64,000 nt of DNA from a virus, in the IMG/VR virus record IMGVR_UViG_3300048121_001678, positions 1-64,000 of that record; one strand, 5' to 3'. Shown piece after piece: positions 57,256-64,000 of the stretch. Numbering within the stretch: the stretch's first letter is position 1; each line of letters starts with the position of its first letter. The notes under the pieces were generated by a model that worked only from the letters and a program-made list of their open reading frames with translations, was not told where the DNA came from and did not search any database. The position numbers and the translations under genes were made by a program.

Positions 57256-57271
57256 ATTTCTTCGTTTTAAA

Positions 57272-57303
57272 CAAATATAGTAAATAAAATTGTAAAAGGC
57301 AAA
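57272..57303 (-). promoter_or_regulatory. Bacteroidetes-type promoter (TTTG-N20-TATATTTG)
   Basis: On the minus strand TTTG (57303-57300), exactly 20 bases, TATATTTG (57279-57272), 17 bases before the ATG at 57255. Confidence 0.7.
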
Positions 57304-57313
57304 TGTTATTAAT

Positions 57314-57342
57314 AAAAAACCCCTCCGAAGAGGGGTCTTTTT
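57314..57342. terminator. Bidirectional intrinsic terminator
   Basis: On the minus strand CCCCTC-TTCG-GAGGGG with a stable UNCG-type loop is followed by T6; the plus strand also carries a T-run. It ends the 57346-57558 gene. Confidence 0.9.
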
Positions 57343-57345
57343 TGG

Positions 57346-57558
57346 TTACTTTTGGATTTTACTCATAACCCAGGCCTTTAATATGTCCCAGTTACGTGTA
57401 GCAAATACACCGAATGAGAAACCTGCCCAAATTTTGTATCCCATAGCCCATAAGACTAAACCGATAAGAAGACCTAAAATACCTTCAACACCGTTTGATA
57501 CAATCCAGTTTTTACATACAGCAAAAACCATTTTAATAAAGTCTAATACTTTTTTCAT
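57346..57558 (-). CDS. Small membrane protein, holin candidate
   Basis: 70 residues. An amphipathic N-terminus (MKKVLDFIKMVFAVCKNWIV) is followed by a hydrophobic helix (GVEGILGLLIGLVLWAMGYK), a second weaker segment (IWAGFSFGVFATRNW) and a basic tail. Size and topology would fit a holin or a small virion membrane protein. No family claimed. A TATATTTATAATA element lies at 57571-57583. Confidence 0.6.
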   Translation of the reverse strand: MKKVLDFIKMVFAVCKNWIVSNGVEGILGLLIGLVLWAMGYKIWAGFSFGVFATRNWDILKAWVMSKIQK

Positions 57559-57570
57559 AGTTTTTTGTTT

Positions 57571-57583
57571 TATTATAAATATA
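57571..57583 (-). promoter_or_regulatory. TATATTTATAATA upstream element
   Basis: On the minus strand this lies 12 bases upstream of the ATG at 57558, matching the recurrent element. Confidence 0.45.
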
Positions 57584-57603
57584 TTAATTATGCTAAATCA
57601 CCT

Positions 57604-58518
57604 TTATCGGTAACAGTCCTTATATGGTTTACAAGATGCCTTTTGTGAAAAACCCATATCTTTGCACGATGTCTTCTCACAATAAGATTTACTCATCTTA
57701 CCTTCAGTAATCTCAGTAATACCCTCTTTATATTTATCTTCAATATAATCCTTTATTTCATTAATAGTGGAATACAACATACTTAAGAAACTATTCCACT
57801 GTTTTGGATTATATCTCTTTAGTAACCCTAGTAAGTGAAGTACGTGAGGTAACTCTTTGTCATTAACCTCCTCAGATGATATACTATACATTGCCTTTTT
57901 AAAAATTTCATCACCCTGTCCACTCTTAGCAAAAAAGGATAATGCACTGTCTAAACTATCCATCAACTCTTGTTTTGTATATCTTCCAACCATCTCTTTA
58001 TATTCATTAACCAATCCCTCCAGTACCTCATTTGCATACGCTCTGAATTCAAATGGGTGCCCATAATACTTCTCTGTGTCTGATGGATTATAATCCCCAA
58101 TCTTTTTTTGTGAAATCTTTGATGTGGTATTCAAATCCATTAAATGTTGCACCTCATGGTATAATAAATTATAAATTGACTTTCTTGATGGAACCATAGA
58201 TTCTTCCGGATTAATCACAATAAATACATTATATAGATTTCTCTCTTTATTGTTATTGATTGGAAATACCGCTGCCTGATTTTCAAGCTCACTCAAATAG
58301 TATACAGGTACCATTGAGTAATCACCTGTCGAATCTTCAACATAAATTTGACCCTTTTTAGGGTTCTCATCATCTTTATTCTTCCAGGCATTAAAAAGTA
58401 TATCAGACATATACTCTAAATCAGATTTAGTTCTAGGGTGTAGTTTAACCCTTTTAGAGGTCTCAACTATTAAATTTTCTCTATACTCTCTTAAAACTTT
58501 TCTTATTATATTTTCCAT
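57604..58518 (-). CDS. Zinc metallopeptidase-like protein with LIVE N-terminus
   Basis: 304 residues. MENIIRKVLREYRENLIVET contains an I-V-E site at 17-19. LLYHEVQHLMDL (118-129) is a clear HExxH zinc-peptidase motif (His121, Glu122, His125), with a possible third ligand in the YYGHPFEFRAYANEV stretch. The C-terminus is Cys/Lys-rich (CEKTSCKDMGFSQKASCKPY). Likely a packaged or structural peptidase; the substrate is unknown. Confidence 0.75.
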   Translation of the reverse strand: MENIIRKVLREYRENLIVETSKRVKLHPRTKSDLEYMSDILFNAWKNKDDENPKKGQIYVEDSTGDYSMVPVYYLSELENQAAVFPINNNKERNLYNVFIVINPEESMVPSRKSIYNLLYHEVQHLMDLNTTSKISQKKIGDYNPSDTEKYYGHPFEFRAYANEVLEGLVNEYKEMVGRYTKQELMDSLDSALSFFAKSGQGDEIFKKAMYSISSEEVNDKELPHVLHLLGLLKRYNPKQWNSFLSMLYSTINEIKDYIEDKYKEGITEITEGKMSKSYCEKTSCKDMGFSQKASCKPYKDCYR

Positions 58519-58534
58519 AACACTATAATTATAC

Positions 58535-58547
58535 TATTATAAATATA
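58535..58547. promoter_or_regulatory. TATTATAAATATA element between divergent genes
   Basis: Reads TATATTTATAATA on the minus strand, 17 bases upstream of the ATG at 58518, and TATAAATATA on the plus strand, two bases before the ATG at 58550. Confidence 0.4.
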
Positions 58548-58549
58548 CT

Positions 58550-58699
58550 ATGAAACAAAAAGAAAAAACAGGGTGTAAACAATGTAAAAACAAACTAAAT
58601 GGTACACAAACCGTAATGGTGGTATTATCTATTTATATATTTTTATCATCCATTTATGGTACAGTAAAACTATTTGGTTTAGTTAAAGATTTATTCTGA
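58550..58699 (+). CDS. Small conserved-looking membrane protein
   Basis: The 49-residue frame begins MKQKEKTGCKQCKNKLNGTQ, with a C-x2-C pair, then a hydrophobic helix (VMVVLSIYIFLSSIYGTVKL) and FGLVKDLF. It resembles small phage proteins with a GC-x-x-C head and one membrane helix. The 3' end overlaps the convergent dnaJ gene by nine bases. Confidence 0.65.
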   Translation: MKQKEKTGCKQCKNKLNGTQTVMVVLSIYIFLSSIYGTVKLFGLVKDLF

Positions 58700-59629
58700 T
58701 AAATCTCTAAATACCCCTAATTTAATATATAGGTCTCCTGTATTATTTTGTATTTTATAACCCTTACCCCTTACTCTTAATGGTTTGTCCGTATCTAATT
58801 TACCAGGTAATGGAATACTAATCTTAGTATCAGGGTGCGGTATTTCTATATTTTTAATAGTTGAAAACTCATTTACGTTTAATTTAGTTGTGTAAACCAT
58901 GTCGTTGTTAACTTTTTCAAACCCATCGTGTTTAATCATATTAATTTTAAGGATTAAATCTCCAACACCCCTATTCGGATAAAAATCACCTTTATTTGGA
59001 ACACGTAAGAAATCTCCACTATCCATATTTTTTGGTATGTTAGCCCTTAATGTCATAATACTAGGTTTAGTCTTTTGACCACCACACCCATAACAAGGTC
59101 TAATAATGTTATAACCCTCTCCTTGGCACTGAGGACAATCGACATCTACAACCTGTGTAAACATACCACTACCAAATTTCTGTCTTACTCTACCATGTCC
59201 TTTACATTGACCACAAACCTCTTTATCACCACCAGTACCACTACAGGTCTCACAACCAACTCTAACCTGATAACTCAATTCTTTTTCAACACCAAGATAA
59301 GATTCAATAGGTGTTATATCGACATTGATTATTTTGTCGGGTGACTTAGGTTTCCTTCTTTGGGTTTGTCCCTGTCTTTGTTGATTAAACATATTAAAGA
59401 AATCATCCATAGAACCACCACCACCATTAAATGGGTTAGGGTTATCATACTGACCTTTCTTATTCACATCACCTAACGTGTCGTAAGCCTCAGCAATTTC
59501 TTTAAACTTATCAGCACCATCTGGGTTTACATCAGGGTGATATTGTTTAGATTTTTTTCTATAGGCTTTTTTTATTTCGTCAGGAGACGCATCTCGAGAA
59601 ACACCTAATATGTTATAATAATCTTTCAT
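58691..59629 (-). CDS. dnaJ: DnaJ co-chaperone (type A)
   Basis: 312 residues. J domain at 1-65 with HPD at 31-33, then a Gly/Phe-type stretch (NGGGGSMDDFFNMF). The zinc-finger region lies at 126-184 with CETCSGTG, CGQCKGHG, CPQCQGEG and CYGCGGQ, followed by substrate-binding domains. It is shorter than host DnaJ (about 375). It stimulates DnaK ATPase and may help fold the giant fibre and head proteins with host DnaK. Its start overlaps the divergent 59628 gene by two bases. Confidence 0.93.
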   Translation of the reverse strand: MKDYYNILGVSRDASPDEIKKAYRKKSKQYHPDVNPDGADKFKEIAEAYDTLGDVNKKGQYDNPNPFNGGGGSMDDFFNMFNQQRQGQTQRRKPKSPDKIINVDITPIESYLGVEKELSYQVRVGCETCSGTGGDKEVCGQCKGHGRVRQKFGSGMFTQVVDVDCPQCQGEGYNIIRPCYGCGGQKTKPSIMTLRANIPKNMDSGDFLRVPNKGDFYPNRGVGDLILKINMIKHDGFEKVNNDMVYTTKLNVNEFSTIKNIEIPHPDTKISIPLPGKLDTDKPLRVRGKGYKIQNNTGDLYIKLGVFRDLSE

Positions 59630-60272
59630 GGATAACTATATAATTGTATTATTTAAGAATAAGAAAAAGAGACGAATAATCAAAGGTTACTCGACAGAAA
59701 GTAATGCTCGTCAAAAATTTGAGACATTACTAAAGAGTAATGATGTTTTATTTCCTGTTGAATATGAAAATGCCGAGTACTGTATTCATGAATTAGGTCT
59801 ATTAACCACTCAACGTGATTTCCAACTACCTTTATTCTACACTGATGACTTTGGGAGAAATGAAAAGGTGTTTGTTGATGGTGAAAGTAGTTATACATTC
59901 TTAGAAGTCAAAGACTATCAGTTGGAAGAGAAAATATATGATTGGCAAACAGATAGTAAAATCGAAATGCAAAAACTCATCTATGATTACTGTCCGATAA
60001 AAGAAATGAAAAGTATATCAACATTAAATAATAAGATAATTATACAAATTAATGATGATTTTAAACTTTTTTCTTTAAAGAATATAGATGATGCTCAACG
60101 AGCACTTAAAGTGATGGAAAAGTATTTTATAAGAAAAGGTCGTAAAGACGCTATATTTGTTAGAGACATATCTACGACTCAGCGTAAGTGGTTGTATGAT
60201 GTGTTAGAAAGAAATGGGTTTGACCGTAAAAAACTTTACCGTCAACATACTACTTACTCAAAACGAGTGTAA
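59628..60272 (+). CDS. Unknown conserved-looking phage protein
   Basis: 214 residues. An N-terminal YIIVLFKNKKKRRIIKGYST strand region and a C-terminal YFIRKGRKDAIFVRDISTTQ-RKWLYDVLE...YRQHTTY segment are reminiscent of large-phage proteins of unknown role. Starts overlap with dnaJ head to head. It overlaps the convergent next gene by 23 bases. Confidence 0.65.
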   Translation: MDNYIIVLFKNKKKRRIIKGYSTESNARQKFETLLKSNDVLFPVEYENAEYCIHELGLLTTQRDFQLPLFYTDDFGRNEKVFVDGESSYTFLEVKDYQLEEKIYDWQTDSKIEMQKLIYDYCPIKEMKSISTLNNKIIIQINDDFKLFSLKNIDDAQRALKVMEKYFIRKGRKDAIFVRDISTTQRKWLYDVLERNGFDRKKLYRQHTTYSKRV

Positions 60273-60477
60273 ATTCAATACCTGAAATATTAATAATTAA
60301 TTGTTCACCACTCACATCTCTTGGACTGAAAGTGCTAATAATATTTCGGTAATCTTCAGGCTTTAATTCGACAACCACTGAAACATTACCTTTGTTAAAA
60401 ATTGAATTATCAAATATTTCAGATATCTCTGCCAGTTTTGTTAATTCATCCCTAAAGTTTGTTTCAGTCTTTGCCAC
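60250..60477 (-). CDS. Unknown 75-residue protein
   Basis: A small soluble protein: N-terminal helix (NFRDELTKLAEISEIF), then beta strands. It overlaps neighbouring genes at both ends (22-37 bases). Function unknown. Confidence 0.55.
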   Translation of the reverse strand: MAKTETNFRDELTKLAEISEIFDNSIFNKGNVSVVVELKPEDYRNIISTFSPRDVSGEQLIINISGIEFTLVLSK

Positions 60478-60638
60478 AACGTATATTTTTTTTCCACAAC
60501 AGGCGTGTTCTTAATTTGAACTGGGTCAATTTTCTTAATCTCATTAATGAAATTAACCTTCGACTTCTTCTCCTCTTTCTTGTCTTTGATTTTCTCCTTC
60601 TGAAGCCAATTCACCATTTCCTGTAGATTCTTGTCCAT
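60441..60638 (-). CDS. Unknown basic 65-residue protein
   Basis: Lys-rich, with a helical MDKNLQEMVNWLQKEKIKDK start and a KKYTLWQRLKQTLGMN end. It overlaps the upstream gene by 86 bases in another frame and the downstream gene by 37 bases. Probably real, since its C-terminus continues beyond the overlap, but lower confidence. Confidence 0.45.
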   Translation of the reverse strand: MDKNLQEMVNWLQKEKIKDKKEEKKSKVNFINEIKKIDPVQIKNTPVVEKKYTLWQRLKQTLGMN

Positions 60639-61047
60639 CTTCTTCCTCTAATTTTGTTTCTAATTCTAATGTGGTGTTTTCGTTAATTTCAAAAATTAAT
60701 CGTTTTAACTCATTCACATCCTTTGACTCAAACATACTTTTCAATTCTTGAATTTTATGTTTAAATAATTTTTCCTTTTCCTCTTTTTCTTGATTGTACT
60801 TAATAACACCATTAATACAGTTCTCAACCTCATTTACTAAGTTAACCTCATTTTTAACAACAAAAGAATAAAGTCTAAAATTAGGTCTATCACTATTGTC
60901 CTGAGTTAAAACTTCAATGTTCTTGGTATACTTCTTAGGTATACCCCATGAATCTTTGAAATATATGTCGAAAGATATGAAATCTTTTAAATATCTTAAC
61001 GATTTGAGGTATTGTTTAGTTTCTTCTGTAAAATTTGAAAAAATCAT
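60553..61047 (-). CDS. Unknown phage protein with acidic tail
   Basis: 164 residues: a globular N-terminal part (FISFDIYFKDSWGIPKKYTK), a coiled-coil-like Lys/Glu region, and an acidic, low-complexity end (EEEDGQESTGNGELASEGEN). The tail-coding part overlaps the next gene in another frame, which may explain its biased composition. Confidence 0.6.
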   Translation of the reverse strand: MIFSNFTEETKQYLKSLRYLKDFISFDIYFKDSWGIPKKYTKNIEVLTQDNSDRPNFRLYSFVVKNEVNLVNEVENCINGVIKYNQEKEEKEKLFKHKIQELKSMFESKDVNELKRLIFEINENTTLELETKLEEEDGQESTGNGELASEGENQRQERGEEVEG

Positions 61048-61241
61048 ATTAACGATATAATATATGTTATCACGTAACTGAAAAATAACCCATTAATGAG
61101 TAATTCTCTGTTGGTTAAATTTAATGGTTTAGGTGGGTCGGATAATAAGGAACTAATGAAGTTAACAATAGTCCTTATTATACCCAACAATGAAAAAATG
61201 AATATGAATGTACTAAAGTATGTTAGTAATTCTATAATCAT
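61044..61241 (-). CDS. Small two-span membrane protein
   Basis: 65 residues with hydrophobic segments at about 3-35 and 48-65 joined by a polar SDPPKPLNLTNRE loop. It overlaps the next gene's start by four bases. Could be a membrane effector or holin-like protein; no family recognised. Confidence 0.6.
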   Translation of the reverse strand: MIIELLTYFSTFIFIFSLLGIIRTIVNFISSLLSDPPKPLNLTNRELLINGLFFSYVITYIISLI

Positions 61242-61414
61242 TATAGTGTTTTTTTGTGTTCAAGAATTTCACCTCTTAAATCTTGTAATAATGATTTTAA
61301 TTCTTGTGCTGTTTTTCTAGCTCTAGTACCCGCAGATTTATTACCTGCAAAAAATTTGTTAGCATCTAATGATAATGTTTCAACGTGTGCTTTGATTGTT
61401 TCTAATGTCTCCAT
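61241..61414 (-). CDS. Histone H1-like (Hc1-type) DNA-binding protein
   Basis: 57 residues, counted from the Met at 61414 (an upstream extension of Lys/Ile repeats is poor coding). METLETIKAHVETLSLDANK, FFAGNKSAGTRARKTAQELK and a C-terminal LRGEILEHKK match from memory the short Bacteroidetes H1-like proteins (N-K-x-A-G-x-R-x-R-K). It probably binds DNA and may condense phage or host DNA. Confidence 0.7.
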   Translation of the reverse strand: METLETIKAHVETLSLDANKFFAGNKSAGTRARKTAQELKSLLQDLRGEILEHKKTL

Positions 61415-61490
61415 TTTAATTTTAATTTTAATTTTTTTATTACTCAAAATGTAATTTTTATGTGCTGATAGTAAAGCCAAACCATAAAAA

Positions 61491-61973
61491 TTAATTTTGT
61501 AATGACCTCTCTAAAACCTTATACATGTCAGTATACATTTCAATATCTGACTTAGTAAAGATTCTATTCATGTCAAAAAGTTGTGTTAAGAAGGGTTCTA
61601 TTGATTCTCTAACTTCCACATCTCTTTGGTCATAATATACTTCAAAAAAGAAACTTTCAAAATAATCGTAGTCATTATTCTTAAACTTAAATCTTATATT
61701 TTCTTTTTCAAAATTAGTGATTGTCTTAATCCAACACCATTCAAAATGACCTTTTTTATCTTCATAAGACATACTTATATTAGTTTCTCTACCATTGGTA
61801 TTAATCTCCCCAAGATATGTCTCCTCTATAAGGTATAGTAGCGAAAAACAAAAGTCCTCAAACAATTCTGAATACTCTTTTTGTATATTGTGTGCGCGGA
61901 ACCATAAATCCACATCTGATTTATCCATAGGCTTTGTTACCCAATTAAAAAAAAAGTCCATCCCTTCTTTCAT
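61491..61973 (-). CDS. Unknown protein whose start lies in a terminator hairpin
   Basis: 160 residues at most, aromatic-rich (FWEFDFCFSL-type segments) with no motif recognised. The ATG at 61973 sits inside the hairpin at 61947-61995, and codons 7-9 (Phe-Phe-Phe) are its T-run. The Met at 61925 (MDKSDVDLWFRAH) is an alternative start outside the hairpin. Translation is therefore probably sensitive to read-through or folding. Confidence 0.6.
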   Translation of the reverse strand: MKEGMDFFFNWVTKPMDKSDVDLWFRAHNIQKEYSELFEDFCFSLLYLIEETYLGEINTNGRETNISMSYEDKKGHFEWCWIKTITNFEKENIRFKFKNNDYDYFESFFFEVYYDQRDVEVRESIEPFLTQLFDMNRIFTKSDIEMYTDMYKVLERSLQN

Positions 61974-61995
61974 ATAAGAAAGATAAGATGGACTT
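61947..61995 (-). terminator. Terminator or attenuator overlapping a start codon
   Basis: On the minus strand AAGTCCATC pairs with GATGGACTT, with an inner CTTTC/GAAAG stem, followed by nine T's. It ends the scaffold-like gene at 62021 and encloses the start of the next gene. Confidence 0.8.
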
Positions 61996-62020
61996 CTTTA
62001 AAAGAAATATTAAAGTTTTT

Positions 62021-63040
62021 TTACTGTGTTTTAAAGTTATGACCTAATAATGATTTCATTCTATCGATATCCTCATTAATTTTCTTTTGTGACTTATCCT
62101 CAGTTCCTTCAGACAATGCTGACATCACTTCGTCAGGTGACATTGCCGCCTTATCACTTTTAGATTTACCAGCCACATCCTCTACAGGTTGTACTGCTTT
62201 GTTGTAAGATTGTTTCTTCAACTTAGCTAGCCAATTCTTCTTACGTCTGTCGTTAACCTTTTCGTTAGCATCAGTAGCAACCGCATTTGCATATTCCTGT
62301 GAGTTACCTGTCTTTGAATCACCTAAGATGTTCATTTCAATCCAATCTTCGTTAGGTTTTATAGCATCATAATCCAAGTTTTCCATACCACCCGAACGAG
62401 CAATTTGGTCAATATACTCTTCAACTGCGTCAGATGCGTGGTACTTCATACTCAAGTCCTCACCCATTTCACCATTTCCTTTAGGGAAATCTTTAGGGTC
62501 TTCTTCATAACCTTCGTTAGAACCCGCTTTAACGTAGTCTTTCATTTTTTTGTTAACGTCCTTCATTGCTTCGTCGTTAACCTTCTTAGAATCTTTCAAT
62601 ACTTTTTCAGTATCTTTCATTCCTTTAGCTTCTTTTTCTTCCATAACCAGTCTTTGGATAAGTTCAACCATTTCTGATTCAGTAAGTGTTATGGTCTTTT
62701 TAGTTGACTCATTAACTTCATCTTCCTCTCCTTTAACTGGAAATTTTTTACCATCAACCTCAAAAGAATCTTCACCCTTCTTAATTGCTTCGTCTCTCGC
62801 GCCACTGAAAGCGTTTCCTTCTTCCATTTCCTCTTCGTCCATTTCTTCTTCCATACGTTGTTTTTTGATGTCTGAATCGACACCTACAACTTCAGAATCA
62901 CGTCCGTCAAACTCGTCTCTTTCTTCAGGCATTTTACCCATGTCTTCTGAAACCGCATCAACAGCTTCTTCTACTTTTTTTGACAATTCTTCATTTAAGA
63001 CCTTGTCAACAATTTTATTTATAGTTTTTTCAATATTCAT
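62021..63040 (-). CDS. Acidic coiled-coil protein, scaffold candidate
   Basis: 339 residues, highly charged. The N-terminus MNIEKTINKIVDKVLNEELS carries a V-L-N-E site. An internal TITLTESEMVELIQRLVMEE (near 114-133) repeats the head-peptide pattern. The C-terminus has KKINEDIDRMKSLLG. Acidic, helical, with several (I/L)-x-E sites: this is the profile of T4-like prohead core/scaffold proteins, which are cut by the prohead protease. The neighbouring virion-type protein supports a head role. Inference from composition, not homology. Confidence 0.65.
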   Translation of the reverse strand: MNIEKTINKIVDKVLNEELSKKVEEAVDAVSEDMGKMPEERDEFDGRDSEVVGVDSDIKKQRMEEEMDEEEMEEGNAFSGARDEAIKKGEDSFEVDGKKFPVKGEEDEVNESTKKTITLTESEMVELIQRLVMEEKEAKGMKDTEKVLKDSKKVNDEAMKDVNKKMKDYVKAGSNEGYEEDPKDFPKGNGEMGEDLSMKYHASDAVEEYIDQIARSGGMENLDYDAIKPNEDWIEMNILGDSKTGNSQEYANAVATDANEKVNDRRKKNWLAKLKKQSYNKAVQPVEDVAGKSKSDKAAMSPDEVMSALSEGTEDKSQKKINEDIDRMKSLLGHNFKTQ

Positions 63041-63052
63041 AATATTTCTTTT

Positions 63053-63065
63053 TATAATAAATATA
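63053..63065 (-). promoter_or_regulatory. TATATTTATTATA upstream element
   Basis: On the minus strand TATATTTATTATA lies 12 bases upstream of the scaffold-like gene's ATG at 63040. Confidence 0.45.
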
Positions 63066-63070
63066 CGTGA

Positions 63071-64000
63071 TTATCTAAATCTCGCATATGGATTTATTCT
63101 AATACTTGAAAGGTACATACCCAAGCTTGTCATAACTCTATCAACATATTCCATATTATGCATAATAGCACTTTCAACTGGGTCACCTCTGTAAGATTCT
63201 TCTTCTTCCTCTGGCGGTAAGTAACGAGAAATCATTTCATAAAATTCAACAGGTACACTTTGACCTTTGTATTTCAAATCAGATAATTCTACCCATAATT
63301 CAGCATAATTACTATTACCAAAATCATAATCACTAGCCTTACCAAAGAATCCACCAATCTTACCTTTAGGACCAACATCAAGAATTTTTACCTTACCCGA
63401 TAAACCATTATTAGCATTAAACTCAAACTCCTTATCTTTCAACTCTTTGAGTAGAAATTGAGCCTTCTTATCAGGAACTGTTTCTAACCATTCTTTTTGG
63501 TGTTCCTCACTACTCTTTGGTTTATAATCATCGGGTAATTCAATAGTTATTATTTCACCGTCCTCTTGTTCTTGGATATATCCTAATTCCTTCGCTATGA
63601 TATTTCTAACAACATACTCTTCAACATTTGTCTTTTCAGCAGTATTCGAAACGATTTCCTTTACCATCTCTCTTTCAAAGAACTCTAACGCATTTATATC
63701 CCCCTGATTACAGTACGGAAACTTAGAACATTTCTTCTTTACCTTAACATACTTACCACCTTTACCTCCAAACTTTGGGAAGTTCTTGTCTCTAACAGAC
63801 CTTAACTCCTTCTCCACTGTGTCAGGGTTAGATAGTTTTAATGGGTCTTTCTTAGGACCTCCGAATGGTGCGTCATATACACCGGCTGATGCCGATGTTG
63901 TAGCTTCAGTAGCTTCACCACCAGTCTCCATACTCTCTAACTTAGTATAGTATTGTGGGTCTTCATATAAGTGGTCCAACGCAATCTCAATAGCAACCAT
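63071..64000 (-). CDS. Probable virion structural protein, possibly cut by the window edge
   Basis: At least 309 residues. The frame is open to the right edge, so the true start may lie outside. A Thr/Ala/Ser-rich stretch (EATEATTSASAGVYDAPFGG, residues 30-49) and KKKCSKFPYCNQGDINALEF (about 88-107) resemble linker and Cys motifs that recur in structural proteins of large marine phages. The C-terminus is acidic, then basic. Adjacent to the scaffold-like gene. Function otherwise unknown. Confidence 0.6.
   Translation of the reverse strand: MVAIEIALDHLYEDPQYYTKLESMETGGEATEATTSASAGVYDAPFGGPKKDPLKLSNPDTVEKELRSVRDKNFPKFGGKGGKYVKVKKKCSKFPYCNQGDINALEFFEREMVKEIVSNTAEKTNVEEYVVRNIIAKELGYIQEQEDGEIITIELPDDYKPKSSEEHQKEWLETVPDKKAQFLLKELKDKEFEFNANNGLSGKVKILDVGPKGKIGGFFGKASDYDFGNSNYAELWVELSDLKYKGQSVPVEFYEMISRYLPPEEEEESYRGDPVESAIMHNMEYVDRVMTSLGMYLSSIRINPYARFR

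Noticed and set aside
1-64000. tRNA genes
   Set aside because: No cloverleaf with a GGTTCGAATCC-type T arm and acceptor stem was recognised by eye; a tRNA scan would settle this.

Overview
The window reads as part of a large tailed-phage genome whose host is probably a Bacteroidetes bacterium (Flavobacteriia-like). Phage origin is shown by tightly packed, often overlapping small genes, three giant collagen-like fibre proteins ending in S74 intramolecular chaperone domains, a tail-collar protein, cell-wall hydrolases, ThyA/DHFR, phage DNA methyltransferases, and many short proteins of the kind seen in T4-like and marine phages. The host guess rests on promoters of the form TTTG-N20-TAnnTTTG (the Bacteroidetes housekeeping type), A-rich leaders without Shine-Dalgarno sequences, low G+C, a Flavobacteriia-style TonB-dependent receptor and a type II glutamine synthetase.

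Layout. 1-7.2 kb: small unknown genes, a stand-alone polynucleotide 3'-phosphatase, a compact DHFR, a tail-collar protein, two lipoproteins, an outer-membrane-like protein and a cytosolic-type sulfatase. 7.2-14.1 kb: acidic unknown proteins, thymidylate synthase and a glutathione-peroxidase-like protein. 14.18-15.09 kb: a protein-free, G+C-rich stretch with its own promoter and intrinsic terminator, interpreted as a ~900-nt structured RNA. 15.2-24.6 kb: nudix, DUF192, a DHH/peptidase/peptidoglycan-binding fusion, a SleB-type hydrolase, a DNA methyltransferase, a run of small conserved genes and a sulfotransferase. 24.6-30.6 kb: a modification-gene cluster with three 2-oxoglutarate/Fe(II) oxygenase-type proteins and a tandem GT17 glycosyltransferase. 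30.6-43.7 kb: three collagen-like fibre genes. 43.8-50.9 kb: glutaredoxin, thioredoxin, glutamine synthetase II and a TonB-dependent receptor. 51-64 kb: a PcfJ-like protein, a close relative of the glycosyltransferase half of animal procollagen lysyl hydroxylase (PLOD/LH3), an LRR protein, Dam-type methylase, metallopeptidase, DnaJ, a histone-H1-like protein, a putative scaffold and a structural protein cut by the window edge.

How the genes may work together. The strongest hypothesis is a phage-encoded collagen maturation system. The fibres are dominated by Gly-X-Lys triplets, the target context of lysyl hydroxylases. The window also carries separate 2OG dioxygenases, a PLOD-type glycosyltransferase that lacks its own dioxygenase domain, and further glycosyl- and sulfo-transferases. 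The inference is that fibre lysines (or prolines) are hydroxylated and then glycosylated, as in animals and mimivirus, but with the enzyme activities split between genes.

Two other systems stand out: the large structured RNA, and a set of proteins with similar N-terminal peptides carrying (I/L/V)-x-E sites, which could be capsid-targeting and prohead-protease signals for proteins packaged in the head. Several genes also share a TATATTTATA(G/A)TA element just upstream of the start, a candidate phage promoter. All assignments come from reading the sequence; no searches were run.
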